Shown here in pieces: positions 62,519 through 64,000 of a DNA stretch of 64,000 nucleotides. Position numbers and translations under genes: made by a program. The notes under the pieces were generated by a model. The model searched no databases. It was not told the origin of the DNA and worked only from the letters and a program-made list of their open reading frames with translations. The stretch is from Flexithrix dorotheae DSM 6795 (GTDB taxonomy: Bacteria; Bacteroidota; Bacteroidia; Cytophagales; Flammeovirgaceae): the NCBI RefSeq assembly GCF_000379765.1, contig NZ_KB903430.1, positions 530,945 through 594,944 on the forward strand. Direction: 5' to 3'. How positions within the stretch are numbered: position 1 is the stretch's first letter; each line of letters starts with the position of its first letter.

Positions 62519-62547
62519 AAAAAAAGGCCGGAAACCTTCCGACCTTT
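62519..62547 (-). terminator. Terminator after aconitase
   Basis: A stem of 5 and 5 bp with one G/U pair on the minus strand (62523-62533 with 62537-62547), three-base loop and T-run. 26 bases past the aconitase stop. Confidence 0.8.
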
Positions 62548-62573
62548 ATATTTTTTTGAATCTGATAATTTAA

Positions 62574-64000
62574 TTATCCTTTATTCTGAAGTTTAATCAA
62601 ATTCAATGCAGATCCTGCTTTAAACCACTCAATTTGTTGCGCATTATAAGTATGGTTCAATTTGATGCTATCTTTCGATCCATCCGCATGAACAACCTCT
62701 AATGTCAATTGTTTTCCTGGCGCAAACTGATCCAAATCAAGGAAATTGAAGGTATCATCTTCCTGGATTTTATCATAATCAGCTTCATCATCAAAAGTTA
62801 AACCCAACATTCCCTGCTTCTTTAGGTTGGTTTCGTGAATTCTGGCAAAAGATTTCACAATTACCGCTCTAACTCCTAAATGCCTTGGTTCCATAGCTGC
62901 ATGCTCTCTGGAAGAACCTTCACCGTAGTTATGATCGCCCACAACTATCGTTGGAATACCAGCAGCTTTGTATGCTCTCTGAGTAGCAGGAACTTCACCA
63001 TACTCTCCAGACAATTGGCTTTTAACTTTATTAGTTTCCTGATTATAGGCATTTACAGCACCAATCAGACAGTTATCGGAAATATTATCCAAATGTCCTC
63101 TAAACCTTAACCAAGGACCAGCCATTGAGATATGGTCGGTAGTACATTTTCCATGAGCTTTAATTAATAATTTAGCTCCGGTAATATTTTTACCATCCCA
63201 GGCGGCAAAAGGCTCTAATAACTGAAGTCTTTTTGAATCAGGTTTTACCACTACTTCAATTCCACTTCCATCCTCTGCAGGAGCCTGATAACCAGGATCT
63301 TCTACGTCAAATCCTTTTGGAGGCAATTCCCAACCAGTAGGTGCGTCTAACTTCACTTGTTCTCCCTTATCATTGGTAAGGGTATCAGTCATAGGGTTAA
63401 ATCCTAAATCACCTGCAATAGCCACAGCAGCAACAATTTCCGGAGAGGAAACGAAAGCGTGTGTATTAGGGTTACCATCAGCTCTTTTTGAGAAGTTTCT
63501 GTTAAAAGAGTGGATAATGGTATTTTTCTCCTGCTTTTCAGCACCAGCCCTTGCCCACTGACCAATACATGGTCCACAAGCATTGGTAAATATTTTAGTG
63601 CCTAATTTTTCGAAAGTCTCAATAAAACCATCTCTTTCAATCGTAAATCTCACCTGCTCCGAACCAGGGTTGATGCCAAATTCAGCTTTGGGTACCAAAC
63701 CTTTTTCTACAGCTTGTTTGGCAATAGAAGCAGCTCTGGAAATATCCTCATAAGAAGAGTTAGTACAAGAACCAATTAATCCCCACTCCACTTTTTCTGG
63801 CCAATCGTTAGACTGTGCCTCTTTCCTCATTTCCGAAATAGGGGTAGCTCTATCCGGAGTAAACGGACCGTTCACATGTGGTTCCAGTTCAGAAAGATTA
63901 ATTTCAATTACCTGATCAAAATACTTTTCTGGTTCAGCATAAACTTCAGGGTCACCAGTAAGGTGATCAGCTACCTTATCGGCAAGATCTACAATATCAG
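62574..64000 (-). CDS. acn: Aconitate hydratase (5' end beyond window)
   Basis: The last about 475 codons of an aconitase, interconverting citrate and isocitrate in the TCA cycle with a [4Fe-4S] cluster. The frame is open to the window edge (upstream residues read [14 protein letters not shown]), so the GTG at 63875 is internal and not the start. [15 protein letters not shown] and [13 protein letters not shown] supply cluster cysteines; [17 protein letters not shown] and [18 protein letters not shown] belong to the C-terminal swivel domain. The Bacteroidota enzyme is about 750 residues, so roughly 280 residues are outside. Confidence 0.95.
   Translation of the reverse strand, partial: DIVDLADKVADHLTGDPEVYAEPEKYFDQVIEINLSELEPHVNGPFTPDRATPISEMRKEAQSNDWPEKVEWGLIGSCTNSSYEDISRAASIAKQAVEKGLVPKAEFGINPGSEQVRFTIERDGFIETFEKLGTKIFTNACGPCIGQWARAGAEKQEKNTIIHSFNRNFSKRADGNPNTHAFVSSPEIVAAVAIAGDLGFNPMTDTLTNDKGEQVKLDAPTGWELPPKGFDVEDPGYQAPAEDGSGIEVVVKPDSKRLQLLEPFAAWDGKNITGAKLLIKAHGKCTTDHISMAGPWLRFRGHLDNISDNCLIGAVNAYNQETNKVKSQLSGEYGEVPATQRAYKAAGIPTIVVGDHNYGEGSSREHAAMEPRHLGVRAVIVKSFARIHETNLKKQGMLGLTFDDEADYDKIQEDDTFNFLDLDQFAPGKQLTLEVVHADGSKDSIKLNHTYNAQQIEWFKAGSALNLIKLQNKG

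Overview
The window is an AT-rich stretch of a Bacteroidota chromosome, most likely from the order Cytophagales. Three things point there. A type IX secretion C-terminal sorting domain is present at 45417-45893. Several promoters match the Bacteroidota form (TTTG or TTG, 19-20 bp, then TAnnTTTG), and Shine-Dalgarno sequences are scarce. The gene families are also typical: bbp2-type porin, zinc-free L31, long IF-2 with an acidic N-terminal arm, DUF4468 and DUF4349 proteins, and 'GINYQG' surface proteins. I saw no rRNA, tRNA, CRISPR array, insertion sequence or prophage. It reads as ordinary chromosome with a few accessory genes.

Layout. 1-3.5 kb: a cysteine-rich repeat lipoprotein, an ECF sigma factor and a membrane protein cut by the window edge that is probably its anti-sigma factor. 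3.7-9.8 kb: a small outer-membrane barrel, ribosomal protein L31, a LuxR-type regulator without a phosphorylatable Asp, a DUF4468 protein, and a porin/ammonium transporter pair. 9.7-16.9 kb: an ExbB/MotA-like and ExbD/MotB-like pair, a MoxR ATPase, ScpA, a SIR2-like protein, a Dabb protein, DUF4349, Tag glycosylase and a YecH-like protein. 17.4-19.9 kb: a sulfatase-fold lipoprotein lacking the formylglycine residue and a membrane methyltransferase.

19.9-37.5 kb is the core. It holds the str operon (rpsL-rpsG-fusA-rpsJ), purine and SBF-family permeases, a nickel transporter-larE-larB unit, a PhoB-like regulator, a two-domain SurA-like chaperone, and rimP-nusA-infB behind a leader with a terminator-like hairpin. 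37.7-43 kb carries a GMC oxidoreductase and hisGDC. 43-50.2 kb has a degenerate thioredoxin fused to SPOR, two cell-surface proteins and a four-gene glycan cluster (flippase, methyltransferase, GT4, TylF-like methyltransferase). 50.4-64 kb holds an outer-membrane barrel, HNH nuclease, Tat-type LD-carboxypeptidase, metallophosphatase, aspartokinase, VOC protein, a small membrane protein, MazG, a GHL10/CBM9 pair, a coiled-coil lipoprotein and the 3' part of aconitase.

I found no single large new system. The best candidates for new biology are the ion-motor pair at 9.76-11.2 kb, the lone SIR2 protein, three proteins that keep a catalytic fold but lack the catalytic residue (receiver, sulfatase, thioredoxin), the eight-repeat lipoprotein beside the sigma factor, the rimP leader hairpin, and a 58-residue membrane protein at 28489-28665.
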